64,000 nt of DNA from CAINVV01 sp963663675 (GCA_963663675.1 OY760498.1:2790001-2854000), one strand, 5' to 3'. Positions 53,313 to 63,462 are shown, counted from the stretch's first letter. The notes: generated from the letters alone by a model not told the origin. Translations and numbers: made by a program.

Positions 53313-55511
53313 ATGGATTTACAGACAGAAATAGAGAAAAGGGAAATTGATGACTTGTACGAAGAGCTGTTGAAATCTTTTACACGTCCGCTGACGCCGG
53401 AGAACGTGCAACTGATCCAGAAAGCTTTTCAGTTCGCTTCATCAGCCCACATGGGAGTGCGGCGCAGATCAGGTGAACCCTACATCCTTCATCCTCTTTC
53501 TGTCGCAAAAATTGTCGTCAGCGAAATAGGGCTTGGGACTAAATCCGCTGTAGCGGCCATCCTCCATGATGTAGTTGAAGATACTGATTACACAGTGCAG
53601 GATATCGAAAAAATGTTTGGATCCAAAATTGCAATGCTTGTAGATGGATTAACCAAACTTTCAGGCACTTACGACTCAAAGCAGGCAACAAATTTCAGGA
53701 AGATGCTGATGACCCTGTCTGACGATGTCAGGGTTATCCTTATCAAACTGGCTGACAGGCTGCACAATATGAGGACGCTTGAATCAATGCCCCAAAACAA
53801 GCAGCTCAAAATATCCTCCGAGACACTTTATATTTTTGCACCACTTGCACACAGACTGGGCCTGTACGCCATAAAATGCGAGCTTGAAGACCTGAGTCTA
53901 AAATTCAAGGATCCGGAAACTTACAGGCAGATTGAACTCAACCTTCACAGTGAGCAGGAGCGGATCAATTACCTGGTATACGATTTTTCCAAGCCAATTC
54001 AGGCAAAATTGTATGAAGAAAATTTTGATTTCACAATAAGCGGAAGAACGAAATCAATCTATTCCATTTACCAGAAGATGCAAACCAAGAAGATTTCGTT
54101 CGAGGAAGTCTATGACCTTCTGGCTGTCCGTATCGTTTTTAAACCAAAAGAGAACATCTCCGAAAAACGACAGTGTTTCGACATCCTTTCACTCGTAACT
54201 GACATATACACTCCCAAACCTGACCGGATCAGGGACTGGATTACGATTCCGAAAGCCAATGGCTACGAATCACTTCATACAACAGTAATGGGACCAAAAG
54301 GGCAATGGGTTGAAGTTCAGATTCGCAGCGAACGAATGGATGAAATTGACGAAAGGGGATTTGCTGCTCATTACAAATACAAAGGGGACAGTTCAGCGGA
54401 AAGCGAACTGGACAAATGGCTCCATAAAATCAGGGAACTACTTGCCAATCCGGAATCAGATGCGCTTGATTTCCTCGACGAATTCAAGCTTAACCTGTTC
54501 AGCAGGGAGATAGTAGTCTTTACCCCGAAAGGAGAGATGAAAATGTTGCCCAAGGATGCCACTGTGCTGGATTGTGCCTATGACATCCACTCTGCACTGG
54601 GTAATCATTGCATTGGGGCTAAGGTAAACCATGCTCTTGTACCGATGAGCTATGTACTGAAAAGCGGAGACCAGGTGGAAATATTAACCTCAGAAAAGCA
54701 GTCTCCGAAACCGGAATGGATCAATATCGCTGTGACCGCCAGGGCAAAAACCAAGATCAAGGATTCTTTCAAGCAGGAGCAAAAAAAACACATTGAAGAA
54801 GGACAGAAGAAGCTTATGGCACAGTTTGAAAAACTCAACGTAAAGCCGACTTCAAATACGTTTAAAAAACTGATCAACCACTACGGGTTTCACACCAAAG
54901 AGCAGATGTATGCTGAGATAGGGATGGGTTTTGTCTCCCTGGATGATGTCGAAGAGGCACTTCAGACAAAAGCCGAAAACAGGTTCGTAAAATTCTGGAA
55001 CCTGACTTTCTCATCCGATAAAAAGGAAGAGAAAATAGACAAGAAAAAGCCGTTCCTGCTCACAGAGGATTCCAAACAATCAAATTATAAACTGGCAACG
55101 TGCTGTAATCCCATTCCGGGTGACAGCGTCGTTGGATTTGTCTCTGACAGAGTTGAATCAGAAGGAGAACAGATCATCATCCACCGCAAAACATGTCCTG
55201 AAGCCATAAAACTCATGTCAAGCAGAGGTGACGATATTGTGCAGGCGACCTGGAACAAATTTAAGGTACTCTCTTACCTCACCCATCTGTATCTCAGGGG
55301 TTTTGACCGTCAGGGAATGGCAAACCAGATTACCAATATCATTTCCAACGAATACGGGATAAATATGCGGTCTATCAACATGGATGCCCACGATGGTATA
55401 TTCGAAGGACACCTCTACCTTTATATTCACAACACTGACAACTTAAACACGCTGATGTCCAAACTATTAAAGCTGAAGGGAATTGACACCGTCACCAGGA
55501 TGGACAACTAG
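53313..55511 (+). CDS. spoT: bifunctional (p)ppGpp synthetase/hydrolase
   Basis: A 732-residue RelA/SpoT homologue. Domains in order: HD hydrolase (SGEPYILHPLSVAKIVV, AAILHDVVEDTDYT, LIKLADRLHNMRTL), synthetase (GRTKSIYSIYQKMQTKK, DLLAVRIVF, NGYESLHTTVMGPKGQWVEVQIR), TGS (VVFTPKGEMKMLPKDATVLDCAYDIHSALG), a helical/zinc-finger region (CCNPIPGDSVVGFVS), and a C-terminal ACT domain. The HD and synthetase catalytic residues look intact, so both activities are expected. This is the stringent-response alarmone enzyme. Confidence 0.95.
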   Translation: MDLQTEIEKREIDDLYEELLKSFTRPLTPENVQLIQKAFQFASSAHMGVRRRSGEPYILHPLSVAKIVVSEIGLGTKSAVAAILHDVVEDTDYTVQDIEKMFGSKIAMLVDGLTKLSGTYDSKQATNFRKMLMTLSDDVRVILIKLADRLHNMRTLESMPQNKQLKISSETLYIFAPLAHRLGLYAIKCELEDLSLKFKDPETYRQIELNLHSEQERINYLVYDFSKPIQAKLYEENFDFTISGRTKSIYSIYQKMQTKKISFEEVYDLLAVRIVFKPKENISEKRQCFDILSLVTDIYTPKPDRIRDWITIPKANGYESLHTTVMGPKGQWVEVQIRSERMDEIDERGFAAHYKYKGDSSAESELDKWLHKIRELLANPESDALDFLDEFKLNLFSREIVVFTPKGEMKMLPKDATVLDCAYDIHSALGNHCIGAKVNHALVPMSYVLKSGDQVEILTSEKQSPKPEWINIAVTARAKTKIKDSFKQEQKKHIEEGQKKLMAQFEKLNVKPTSNTFKKLINHYGFHTKEQMYAEIGMGFVSLDDVEEALQTKAENRFVKFWNLTFSSDKKEEKIDKKKPFLLTEDSKQSNYKLATCCNPIPGDSVVGFVSDRVESEGEQIIIHRKTCPEAIKLMSSRGDDIVQATWNKFKVLSYLTHLYLRGFDRQGMANQITNIISNEYGINMRSINMDAHDGIFEGHLYLYIHNTDNLNTLMSKLLKLKGIDTVTRMDN

Positions 55512-55766
55512 TTTCAACAAATCGGTCAAATGACAAAATGCGGCGGTTCACCCGCTTTTCTAATTCCGGCAGATTTTCCGAAATTCCACTTATGATTTCT
55601 ACATGTTGCCGCAATTCCCAACCAAATACCTAATTATCAGTTATTTACATACAAAAATATCTGCTTTGCAATTAGGCAATCCGACTTCCCCCACCTCCTC
55701 CAAAAGAGGGGATCAGGGCATTGATTAATAATTACTTTTTATTGCCCGTCAGTTACACGTGCATTC

Positions 55767-57152
55767 TCATTTATATTTCCTCTCCAGCCATTTTTTCGGC
55801 ACAGGTACAATACAGATATTCATGGTCTTATTGTCTTCAGACAACATGGCTGACTGGATTATTAAACGATTGCCATCAGGGCTGAAAGTTGGATGAAGGT
55901 GATCCAGGGCTGTTTTTTTATGTCCGGCTGTCAGCAACATCATTTCATGGTTTTTTCTGTCAATCAGGTAAACCTCCCGGTCGAAGCAGTCGCCTGCTAC
56001 AAAACGACCGTCCGGTGAACCCGTCACATGCCAGAAACCGCTCCCTTTGGGTATTTGTCCGGCAATGTACATTTCCCTGGTATTGATATTAACAATACCC
56101 AGCCCGGAAGGCTTCTCGCGGGTAGCACAATACCCCCATCCCACTTTTCCGGTATCCGCAACATTGGCCTCAGGTCCGGTAACACTTTCGCCATCAAAAT
56201 TCGGAATCCTGCGATCTCCCATCATGGCAAAAGCCACCTCATCGCGGGTAATGACGGCCTCATGGGTAATCCATTCATAGGAGGCTTCAGGGTAAAGCGG
56301 GCGAAGTCCCGATCCGTCCGCATTCACGATCCATGTCCGCTGAGGTGCTTTACCACCTGTTTCCCAGCAAAAAACAATCTGCATGGGAACCCAGGGATTG
56401 CTTTGGATATGACCAATCTGAATGGGAACAGACACAACATATTTTATTTCACCGGTGCGTATATTCATTCCTGCGATACCTGCTGGTCCTGCACCCATGT
56501 TGCGGGCCCCAAAATTACCTTCAATTTTTGTCCCTTCAGGCAGGTGTTTCCTCGCACCGTCAGCACCGACCCTGAACCATGCCCATTCCTCTCCCCCGTC
56601 AAGTGCCATATCCCCTCCGGCCTCCAGTTCTTCAGGGGTTGTTCCGCAAACCCTTTGATAGACAGATGCCTCCTTCAATGTACCCGCTTTACTGTCGGCA
56701 AACAATTTACCCAAATCAACTTCAACAAATTCAAGAGAATTCTTTTCCGGAGCCGCAGCAATTTTCCTCATAAAATAAAGCTTCATGGATTTCCTGGCAA
56801 CGTTGAGCATTCCTGCATAACCGCCTTCAGTAACCTGGACAATTTCGCCTGATGATTCGTTCACCGCCATCACTTCCCCTTTGACACGATCCGACCTGAA
56901 TATAACCCATTTCCCATCTGAAGTCCATTGGTTGTGTGTCTGGTAAATCTTGCCGTCTCCTGCGGGTTTACTTGTCAGGAATGTAAGCTTTACCCCTGTT
57001 ACAGGATCAGTTACAATTTTCTTTTCTGATGGGAAACGCCGGCCGATCTGTGCATTTACAGTAAGTTGATTTCCTGACAACATCAGGAAAACGACACAAA
57101 GTGCCGCAAACATGCTTTTTTTCATATGCTTAGGTTTAAAATTATAACTCAA
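55767..57152 (-). CDS. secreted beta-propeller protein, PL22-like
   Basis: A 461-residue protein with a signal peptide (hydrophobic segment near 15-34, ending VNAQIG). The body is a WD40/TolB-like propeller: YQTHNQWTSDGKWVIFRSDR near residue 70, FWHVTGSPDGRFVAGD and a DHLHPTFSPDGNRLIIQS blade near the end. The histidines and blade pattern resemble oligogalacturonate lyases (PL22), which cleave unsaturated pectin oligomers. The enzyme class is inferred; a non-enzymatic propeller is possible. A second ATG nine codons in (MKKSMFAALCVVFL) is a better signal-peptide start. Nearby rhaM and a secreted TIM-barrel gene suggest pectin or rhamnose use. Confidence 0.7.
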   Translation of the reverse strand: MSYNFKPKHMKKSMFAALCVVFLMLSGNQLTVNAQIGRRFPSEKKIVTDPVTGVKLTFLTSKPAGDGKIYQTHNQWTSDGKWVIFRSDRVKGEVMAVNESSGEIVQVTEGGYAGMLNVARKSMKLYFMRKIAAAPEKNSLEFVEVDLGKLFADSKAGTLKEASVYQRVCGTTPEELEAGGDMALDGGEEWAWFRVGADGARKHLPEGTKIEGNFGARNMGAGPAGIAGMNIRTGEIKYVVSVPIQIGHIQSNPWVPMQIVFCWETGGKAPQRTWIVNADGSGLRPLYPEASYEWITHEAVITRDEVAFAMMGDRRIPNFDGESVTGPEANVADTGKVGWGYCATREKPSGLGIVNINTREMYIAGQIPKGSGFWHVTGSPDGRFVAGDCFDREVYLIDRKNHEMMLLTAGHKKTALDHLHPTFSPDGNRLIIQSAMLSEDNKTMNICIVPVPKKWLERKYK

Positions 57153-57217
57153 AATACAAATCCGTCACACGAAAAATAAAGTTAAATATCAGTATTACAA
57201 ATTATTACTATCACAAA

Positions 57218-58318
57218 CTAATATGCTCCATGTTGTTTACACAATTCAATAAAACGAAGTACCCTTTCGGGAGAAACATCATTCTGCAGAATATGTGCCG
57301 GAGCTATCATGTAACCGCCTCCCTCCCCCAGGACTGATATCTTTTCAATGATATCCCTTTCCAGCTCCTCATCGGAACCTTTAGGAAGCAAATCCTGCTG
57401 GTCTATGGCTCCCCAGAAAACGAACCTGTCACCGAACCGCTTCTTCATATCCTCAGGCAAATGTCCGGGAACACCCGGTTGAACAGGATTGAATACCTCA
57501 AAACCGATTTCATGGATGTCATCCAGCAAGTCAGCCACCGCCCCGTCACAATGGAGTATGGGAATAATATCCGGCCTGGCCTCCTTGAAACGGTCAACCA
57601 TTCTCTTGTATACCGGTTTCAACTGTTCGCGGAAGGTTTCAGGTGGAATAATCAGGCTCACCTGCGTTCCAAAATCATCCCCAAACCAGATGGCATCAAC
57701 ACCTTTCTCAATAAGCCTCAGACCAATACGTGTCTGATATTCTGCACATGCTTCAAACAACGGAACGACATATTCAGTCTCCATCATCATGTCAACCAGC
57801 AATTTCTCCATGCCTACAAGCTGATGAGCCAATGAAAAGACTGTTACCTCGATATCGCCGATAACGAGGTAATCATTCCTGAATTTCTGAATGACCGCTT
57901 CTGCATCCCGGAAACGACCGGGAGCATCAGGGTCCGGGAATATATAATTGTTGATATCCTGGGCAGTTTCCGCTCCGGCCAAAGGATATTCTACCACCTC
58001 CACATAAATATCCCCCTGCCGCATGCGCATTTTATATTCATTGAGCCATGTTCCGTCAGGCTCCCTGACAATCTGAAAATTATCTGAAACCGATGCTCCT
58101 GTTATAACAACATCGCTTCCCATAGCGACCCTCAATTCATTTGCGCTGATGCGATAAGTAACATCTTCATATAAATTCTCTGTATAACCGACCTTTATCC
58201 CATATTTCCCGCCAAAATAATCTGACAATTGCCTGCACAGGTCGAACTGAACCGGTACCCTGTCGGGTAATCCCGGCAACTTTCTGAATGCCTTTAAAAC
58301 CCTCTCCCTGGAGTTCAT
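57218..58318 (-). CDS. uroporphyrinogen decarboxylase-like (URO-D) protein
   Basis: A 366-residue TIM-barrel protein of the URO-D superfamily: N-terminal MNSRERVLKAFRKLPGLPDRVPV, WFGDDFGTQVSLIIPPETFREQLKP near residue 220, IPILHCDGAVADLLDDIHEIGFEVFNPVQPG near 260, and a C-terminal GGYMIAPAHILQNDVSPERVLRFIELC. It is closer to the corrinoid methyltransferase-like branch than to heme-pathway HemE. In Bacteroidota such proteins occur in carbohydrate loci with unknown roles. Confidence 0.8.
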   Translation of the reverse strand: MNSRERVLKAFRKLPGLPDRVPVQFDLCRQLSDYFGGKYGIKVGYTENLYEDVTYRISANELRVAMGSDVVITGASVSDNFQIVREPDGTWLNEYKMRMRQGDIYVEVVEYPLAGAETAQDINNYIFPDPDAPGRFRDAEAVIQKFRNDYLVIGDIEVTVFSLAHQLVGMEKLLVDMMMETEYVVPLFEACAEYQTRIGLRLIEKGVDAIWFGDDFGTQVSLIIPPETFREQLKPVYKRMVDRFKEARPDIIPILHCDGAVADLLDDIHEIGFEVFNPVQPGVPGHLPEDMKKRFGDRFVFWGAIDQQDLLPKGSDEELERDIIEKISVLGEGGGYMIAPAHILQNDVSPERVLRFIELCKQHGAY

Positions 58319-58376
58319 ATTTATCCGTTGAATTTTTTTAATAATCTCAGAAACAAAAAATACTCATTCGATTTCC

Positions 58377-58691
58377 TTAATCCATGTGGAATACTTCCTT
58401 TAGTGGAAGAGAAAAAGGTGAGTTATCCGGATTAGTCTCCATAATATCAGCCATATACGTCCACCACTTTTTAACAATAGCTGTATGAGGCAACAACCCT
58501 GCTGAATTGTCATCGGTTAACTTTTGAACAGCGAACAACGTCAGTGATTCCTCATCAAGAAAGATGGAATAATCAGAAACTCCTGCCTGGCTTAATTCTA
58601 TTGACAACTCCGGCCAGATTTCATCGTGGCGTTTCCTGTATTCCATTTCAAAGCCTGGTTTTAGCTTCATTTTGAATGCATTGCGTATCAT
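58377..58691 (-). CDS. rhaM: L-rhamnose mutarotase
   Basis: A 104-residue protein of the RhaM family, which interconverts rhamnose anomers. It shows FEMEYRKRHDEIWPELSIELSQAGVSDYSIFLDE, a WWTYMADIM segment and the closing LKEVFHMD. Full length. It is 58 nt upstream of the URO-D-like gene on the same strand. No other rhamnose genes are in the window. Confidence 0.92.
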   Translation of the reverse strand: MIRNAFKMKLKPGFEMEYRKRHDEIWPELSIELSQAGVSDYSIFLDEESLTLFAVQKLTDDNSAGLLPHTAIVKKWWTYMADIMETNPDNSPFSLPLKEVFHMD

Positions 58692-59053
58692 AGTATAGTG
58701 ATGACAGTTTAATTACAGTGGTAGCCTGGTCGTTAATCCTGAAAAATAATGAAAAGACTTTCGGAATCTGAACTCCCTGAATTGTTCGTTCAACCTGATG
58801 ACTATTCAAATTTAATCGTTTAGAGACAATCAACAACATTAATCCTGCGATTACGACAATAATAAATCTGATATTTCAGAATTTCCCTTCGTGATTAAGT
58901 ATTGTTGTTATTTTTCTTTGAATAAATTTGCACTCTTAAGGATAAAATTTAACACCATACAATACAGCCGTTTGTTTGACCATCAATATCAAAGGCAATG
59001 CTGATACTGTTTTCCAATAAACGGGCAATTAAACCCAAATTAAAATACATCAA
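58692..59053. other. gene-free stretch before the TIM-barrel gene
   Basis: About 360 nt between divergent genes. It holds a TAAATTTG promoter-like box at 58923-58930 that could serve the gene at 59054. Nothing else was recognised. Confidence 0.45.
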
Positions 59054-59893
59054 ATGAAGAGAGTATCCTTGTTTCTAATGGTAGTCTTTTGGGCTGCCGC
59101 TCAAGCCGCATTTCCCCAGGCAACCCGACCGGGACCCCAGCCTCCGCCTGAGACCGGGGAGAAATTTAAGATTGGAATGGCAGGCTTCACATTTGCCAAA
59201 TTCGATCTGGATAAAACCCTGGAAACTATGCAAAAAGTTAACGTTCACTATCTTTGCATCAAGGATTTTCACCTGCCGCTGGCAAGCACTGACGAACAGA
59301 TAGCCGCATTCCACGCCAAACTGAAGGAAAAAGACGTTACCGGTTATGCCGTTGGACCCATCTACATGAAGTCGGAAGCCGAAATTGACCGTGCCTTTGA
59401 ATACGCAAAAAAAGTTGGAGTCAAACTGATTATCGGCGTCCCCAATTATGAACTTCTTCCCTATGTTGACAAAAAAGTAAAAGAATACGATTTCAAATAT
59501 GCCATTCACCTCCACGGTCCGGATATTAAAACTTATCCGGATGCTGAAGATGTATGGAACCATGTGAAAGATCTTGATCCGCGCATCGGCATGTGTCTGG
59601 ATATCGGGCATGATACCAGGAATGGCAAAGATCCCGTTGCAGACCTCAAAAAATATCAGTCAAGGGTGTTTGATATCCATATCAAAGACGTTACAGGCAC
59701 TACAAAACTGGGGTACTCCCTGGAAATTGGCAGAGGGATCATAGATTTCCCTGCATTTGTCAAAATGCTCAGGAAAGTTCGTTATTCAGGCGTTTGCAGC
59801 CTTGAACATGAAATTAATATGACCGATCCTTTCATGGGAATAGCCGAATCAATCGGATATTTCAGGGGAGTAGTCAAAGCCACAAAAAAGTAG
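59054..59893 (+). CDS. secreted xylose-isomerase-like TIM-barrel protein
   Basis: A 279-residue protein with a signal peptide (about 1-21, VVFWAAAQAAFPQ), a Pro-rich linker and a sugar-phosphate isomerase/epimerase-type barrel. Metal-binding residues fit KLIIGVPNY, HLHGPD, IGMCLDIGHD, VFDIHIKDV and CSLEHE. Relatives include inosose/sugar epimerases and dehydratases. Secretion is notable, since many members are cytoplasmic, but exported ones are common in Bacteroidota carbohydrate loci. Substrate is unknown. Confidence 0.82.
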   Translation: MKRVSLFLMVVFWAAAQAAFPQATRPGPQPPPETGEKFKIGMAGFTFAKFDLDKTLETMQKVNVHYLCIKDFHLPLASTDEQIAAFHAKLKEKDVTGYAVGPIYMKSEAEIDRAFEYAKKVGVKLIIGVPNYELLPYVDKKVKEYDFKYAIHLHGPDIKTYPDAEDVWNHVKDLDPRIGMCLDIGHDTRNGKDPVADLKKYQSRVFDIHIKDVTGTTKLGYSLEIGRGIIDFPAFVKMLRKVRYSGVCSLEHEINMTDPFMGIAESIGYFRGVVKATKK

Positions 59894-60151
59894 TAATGGT
59901 CTCAAATAACGATTAGATTCTGATTTACAGATTGATCGTAATAAACCGAATCTCCCGTTACGATTTACAAGAAGTTTAGGTTGTCTGAATTTGAAAAATT
60001 AATTTTGCATTTTACATCCTGAAAATTCGATAATATCATGGTATTGAACCCATAACTGGAGTGTATTAGGCAATAAATGATCCCAAATGAAAAAAAATCA
60101 GAAAAAGAGCTGCATTTTTTCCGATTGATTATAATTGATAAAAATAAAAAT

Positions 60152-60159
60152 TATCTTTG
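60152..60159 (+). promoter_or_regulatory. -7 promoter box for the fur-like gene
   Basis: TATCTTTG fits TAnnTTTG, 26 nt before ATG 60185. Confidence 0.5.
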
Positions 60160-60184
60160 GGGTCTATTTTAACTTAGTTTAAGT

Positions 60185-60631
60185 ATGAATAGCATGCAAA
60201 AAAACAAGGAAACAGTTAAGAATATTTTCACGGAATACCTCGAGAGAAATGGCCATCGAAAGACACCAGAGCGATATGCCATTTTAGATGAGATATATTC
60301 ACGAGACGGACATTTTGATATTGAGACACTTTACATCTCAATGAAAAATAAGAATTACAGGGTCAGCAGGGCTACACTGTACAATACCATCGAGATATTG
60401 CTCGACTGCAAACTGGTAGTCAAGCACCAATTCGGCAAAAACATTGCACAGTTTGAAAAGACGCTGGCCACAACACAACATGACCATCTCATCGATATCC
60501 GCAGCGGAAAAGTCACTGAGTTTCATGATGAACGCATCAGGCAGATCATAGAAGATGCATGCGCCGCACATAATTTCAAGTTGTCACATCACTCCCTCTA
60601 TCTTTACGGCGAATCGGAAGAGATTAATTAA
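60185..60631 (+). CDS. Fur-family metal-responsive regulator
   Basis: A 148-residue Fur-like repressor. The winged helix holds RKTPERYAILDEIYSRDGHFDIETLYISMKNKNYRVSRATLYNTIEILLDCKLVVKHQ. The dimer domain has TTQHDHLIDIRSGKVTEFHDE with metal-binding His/Asp/Glu. The CxxC zinc pair usual in this domain is replaced (I..S), so a structural zinc site is probably missing. Fur next to purA is common in Bacteroidota. It is preceded by a promoter box and followed by a terminator. Confidence 0.9.
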   Translation: MNSMQKNKETVKNIFTEYLERNGHRKTPERYAILDEIYSRDGHFDIETLYISMKNKNYRVSRATLYNTIEILLDCKLVVKHQFGKNIAQFEKTLATTQHDHLIDIRSGKVTEFHDERIRQIIEDACAAHNFKLSHHSLYLYGESEEIN

Positions 60632-60650
60632 GAGCGGGAAAAAATAAGTA

Positions 60651-60678
60651 AAAAGACCTCTTTTAAGAGGTTTTTTTA
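60651..60678 (+). terminator. terminator after the fur-like gene
   Basis: AAAAGACCTCTT and AAGAGGTTTTTTT pair around a short loop and run into a T tract. Confidence 0.8.
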
Positions 60679-60700
60679 TGCCTTTCTGCGAAAAATCGGT

Positions 60701-60708
60701 TAATTTTG
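60701..60708 (+). promoter_or_regulatory. -7 promoter box for purA
   Basis: TAATTTTG fits TAnnTTTG, 37 nt before the purA ATG. Confidence 0.5.
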
Positions 60709-60745
60709 TCAGGTTTGTCTAATCCGTCATTTTAAAAATAATCAG

Positions 60746-62014
60746 ATGCAAGTTGATGTATTGTTGGGTCTTCAGTGGGGAGACGAAGGTAAAGGAAAAG
60801 TTGTGGATGTATTGACTCCCAGGTATGATGTTATCACCCGTTTCCAGGGTGGACCAAATGCCGGTCATACGCTTGAATTCAACAACATTAAACATGTGCT
60901 TCACACAATACCTTCCGGAATTTTCCGGGGTGACAAGATCAATGTAATCGGGAATGGCGTCGTTATCGATCCTTCAATATTTAAAAAAGAAATCCAGTCG
61001 CTGAAGAATCTCGGATTTGACCTTACCAAAAACCTTTTCATCTCCAAAAAGGCGCACCTGATATTACCAACACACCGACTCCTGGATGCCGCTTCAGAAA
61101 GTGCAAAGGGAGCCTCCAAAATTGGATCCACCCTTAAAGGGATTGGTCCTACCTACCGGGATAAAATAGGCCGTGATGGTTTGCGGATCGGCGATATTCT
61201 GAAAGACTTCAAAACCAAATACAAAGTCAGGGTAGATCAGCACATTGAGATGCTCACCAAATATTACAACTTTGATTACCAGCAGGCCCTGACCGATTAT
61301 GAAAAAGAGTGGTTTGAGGGAATTGAGGTAATTAAACAATTCCAATTAATTGACAGTGAACATTTTATCAACAATCAACTCCTTGCCGGAAAGTCCATTA
61401 TCGCTGAAGGTGCCCAGGGGACTATGCTGGACATTGATTTTGGCTCCTACCCTTTCGTAACGTCATCCAACACCATTGCTGCAGGCGCTTGTACCGGACT
61501 GGGAATTGCACCGAATAAAATAGGCAAGGTTTACGGCATTTTCAAAGCTTATTGCACAAGAGTAGGCAGCGGACCTTTCCCAACTGAATTGCTGGACGAA
61601 ACAGGTGAAACCCTGCGTAAAATCGGCAATGAATATGGCTCAACTACCGGAAGGCCACGCCGTTGCGGATGGCTGGACCTTGTCGCCTTGCGTTATGCAA
61701 TTATGATCAATGGAGTGTCAGATCTTATTATGATGAAAGCAGATGTAATGGATCGGTTCGAAACGATAAAAGTCTGCACATCCTACTCAATTGACGGAGT
61801 TTTGACCAAAGATTTCCCGAATGAAATAGATGACCTGGTTGTACCTGTTTATGATGAGCTCGAAGGCTGGAAAACTGATCTCACCGGTGTGGATCAAATT
61901 TCAAAATTCCCACAGGCACTCAGCAATTACATCAAATTTATTGAAGATTATCTCAAAGTTCCTATTACAATAGTTTCTGTTGGACCAAACCGGTCCCAAA
62001 CCATAGAAAGATAA
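60746..62014 (+). CDS. purA: adenylosuccinate synthetase
   Basis: A 422-residue enzyme of AMP synthesis joining IMP and aspartate. Motifs: LGLQWGDEGKGKVVDVL (P-loop-like), FQGGPNAGHTLEF, KGIGPTYRDKIGR, EGAQGTMLDIDFGSYPFVTSSNTIAAGACTGLGI and STTGRPRRCGWLDL. Full length. Its stop codon is 1 nt from the pncB start, so the two are co-transcribed. Confidence 0.97.
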   Translation: MQVDVLLGLQWGDEGKGKVVDVLTPRYDVITRFQGGPNAGHTLEFNNIKHVLHTIPSGIFRGDKINVIGNGVVIDPSIFKKEIQSLKNLGFDLTKNLFISKKAHLILPTHRLLDAASESAKGASKIGSTLKGIGPTYRDKIGRDGLRIGDILKDFKTKYKVRVDQHIEMLTKYYNFDYQQALTDYEKEWFEGIEVIKQFQLIDSEHFINNQLLAGKSIIAEGAQGTMLDIDFGSYPFVTSSNTIAAGACTGLGIAPNKIGKVYGIFKAYCTRVGSGPFPTELLDETGETLRKIGNEYGSTTGRPRRCGWLDLVALRYAIMINGVSDLIMMKADVMDRFETIKVCTSYSIDGVLTKDFPNEIDDLVVPVYDELEGWKTDLTGVDQISKFPQALSNYIKFIEDYLKVPITIVSVGPNRSQTIER

Positions 62015-62015
62015 A

Positions 62016-63446
62016 ATGGTCTTTCAACCCGAATATGTCAGTGGCTTATACACAGATTTTTATGAGCTTTCAATGGCCCAGGGTTATTTCTATGCGGGAA
62101 AACACGGTGAAAGAGCCGTTTTTGACTACTTTTTCCGGACCAATCCATTCAAAGGCGGATTCCTGGTCTTTGCCGGGTTGGCTGACCTGCTTGAGCAGCT
62201 CAAATCCTTTACTTATAATGAGGAAGCAATAGCTTACCTGCAAAAACAGGGATTAAAGTCAGAATTTCTCAATTACCTGAAGAAGTTCAGGTTCAACGGA
62301 CAAATATTTTCTGTCAGGGAAGGAGAACTAGTTTTCCCAAATGAACCTATTGTCAGAATTGAAGCGGATATAATTGAAGCACAACTGATTGAAACCTTGC
62401 TTCTGAACATAGTCAATTTCCAGTCTCTTATTGCTACCAAAGCCTTTCGTATAAAACTTGCGGCAAACGGTAAGACTTTCTCTGATTTCGGATTACGAAG
62501 GTCGCACGGATTCGGCGGACTACAGGCAAGCAGGGCCGCTGTGATAGGGGGAGCCTCCTCTACTTCCAATGTTCAGGCCGGTTTTCTTTATGACATCCCG
62601 GTGTCGGGAACGATGGCACACAGCTGGGTGCAAAGCTTTGAAAATGAACAGTCCGCTTTCCGAACTTATGCCGGGATCAACCCCAAAAACACTGTTCTGC
62701 TGGTAGACACCTACGATACACTCAGAAGCGGTATTCCCAATGCCATAGCAATAGCCAGGGAAATGGCACATAGAGGTGAGCATCTCATTGCCATCAGGCT
62801 TGACAGCGGTGACCTTGCCTATTTAAGCAAAAAAGCAAGAAAAATGCTTGACAAGGAGGGTTTCAATGATGTAAAAATAATAGTATCTAACCAGCTTAAC
62901 GAACATGTGATCAACAGCTTAGAGGACCAGGGCGCTCCCATAGACGGTTTTGGGGTGGGTACTGAACTGGTAACCGGGAAACCTGACGCCTCTCTGGACG
63001 GTGTTTATAAATTGTGCGAAAGCGCGGGTAAACCGAGTATGAAAATCTCCGAAAACATTGAGAAAAACACTTTGCCGGGGAAAAAAATGGTATGGCGTTT
63101 TTTTGATGAAGAGGGAAACATTTACCGCGACGGTATTCTCCTGGATGATGAAACACCGGGAGAGTGTGAATGGCTGTACCATCCTGTTCAATCCGATAAA
63201 AAATCACGCGTTTGTAAATTAAACAGGGAACAGCTGCTTCATCCCGTATACAATAATGGTCAAATCATGCATAAGATGCCTTCTCCTGCCGAATGTTACC
63301 AGTACCTTTCTGAACGCGCAGGTCAGCTACCTGAAGAGCACAAAAGATTCATTATGCCCCATATCTTCAAAGTCGGAATTTCAGAGAAGCTGATGAAAAT
63401 GAGAAACGAGCTGGCAGAAGGATACAAGAGGAGATATGAGATATGA
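62016..63446 (+). CDS. pncB: nicotinate phosphoribosyltransferase
   Basis: A 476-residue NAD-salvage enzyme. It begins FQPEYVSGLYTDFYELSMAQGYFYAGKHGERAVFDYFFRTNPFKGGF and holds SDFGLRRSHGFGG, PVSGTMAHSWVQSF, LLVDTYDTLRSG and IRLDSGDLAYLSKKARKMLD. Its length fits the long bacterial form. It is coupled to purA. Its end runs into short GATATGA tandem copies. Confidence 0.95.
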   Translation: MVFQPEYVSGLYTDFYELSMAQGYFYAGKHGERAVFDYFFRTNPFKGGFLVFAGLADLLEQLKSFTYNEEAIAYLQKQGLKSEFLNYLKKFRFNGQIFSVREGELVFPNEPIVRIEADIIEAQLIETLLLNIVNFQSLIATKAFRIKLAANGKTFSDFGLRRSHGFGGLQASRAAVIGGASSTSNVQAGFLYDIPVSGTMAHSWVQSFENEQSAFRTYAGINPKNTVLLVDTYDTLRSGIPNAIAIAREMAHRGEHLIAIRLDSGDLAYLSKKARKMLDKEGFNDVKIIVSNQLNEHVINSLEDQGAPIDGFGVGTELVTGKPDASLDGVYKLCESAGKPSMKISENIEKNTLPGKKMVWRFFDEEGNIYRDGILLDDETPGECEWLYHPVQSDKKSRVCKLNREQLLHPVYNNGQIMHKMPSPAECYQYLSERAGQLPEEHKRFIMPHIFKVGISEKLMKMRNELAEGYKRRYEI

Positions 63447-63462
63447 GATATGAGATATGAGT
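63431..63462. repeat. short GATATGA tandem repeats
   Basis: The unit GATATGA is repeated about four times across the pncB stop codon. A GTGCTAAT follows at about 63464, like the repeat at 28250. It may be slippage-derived. Confidence 0.6.

Noticed and set aside
56028..56852. Plus-strand ORF opposite the PL22-like gene
   Set aside because: Low-complexity composition and full overlap with the secreted propeller gene mark it as a shadow.
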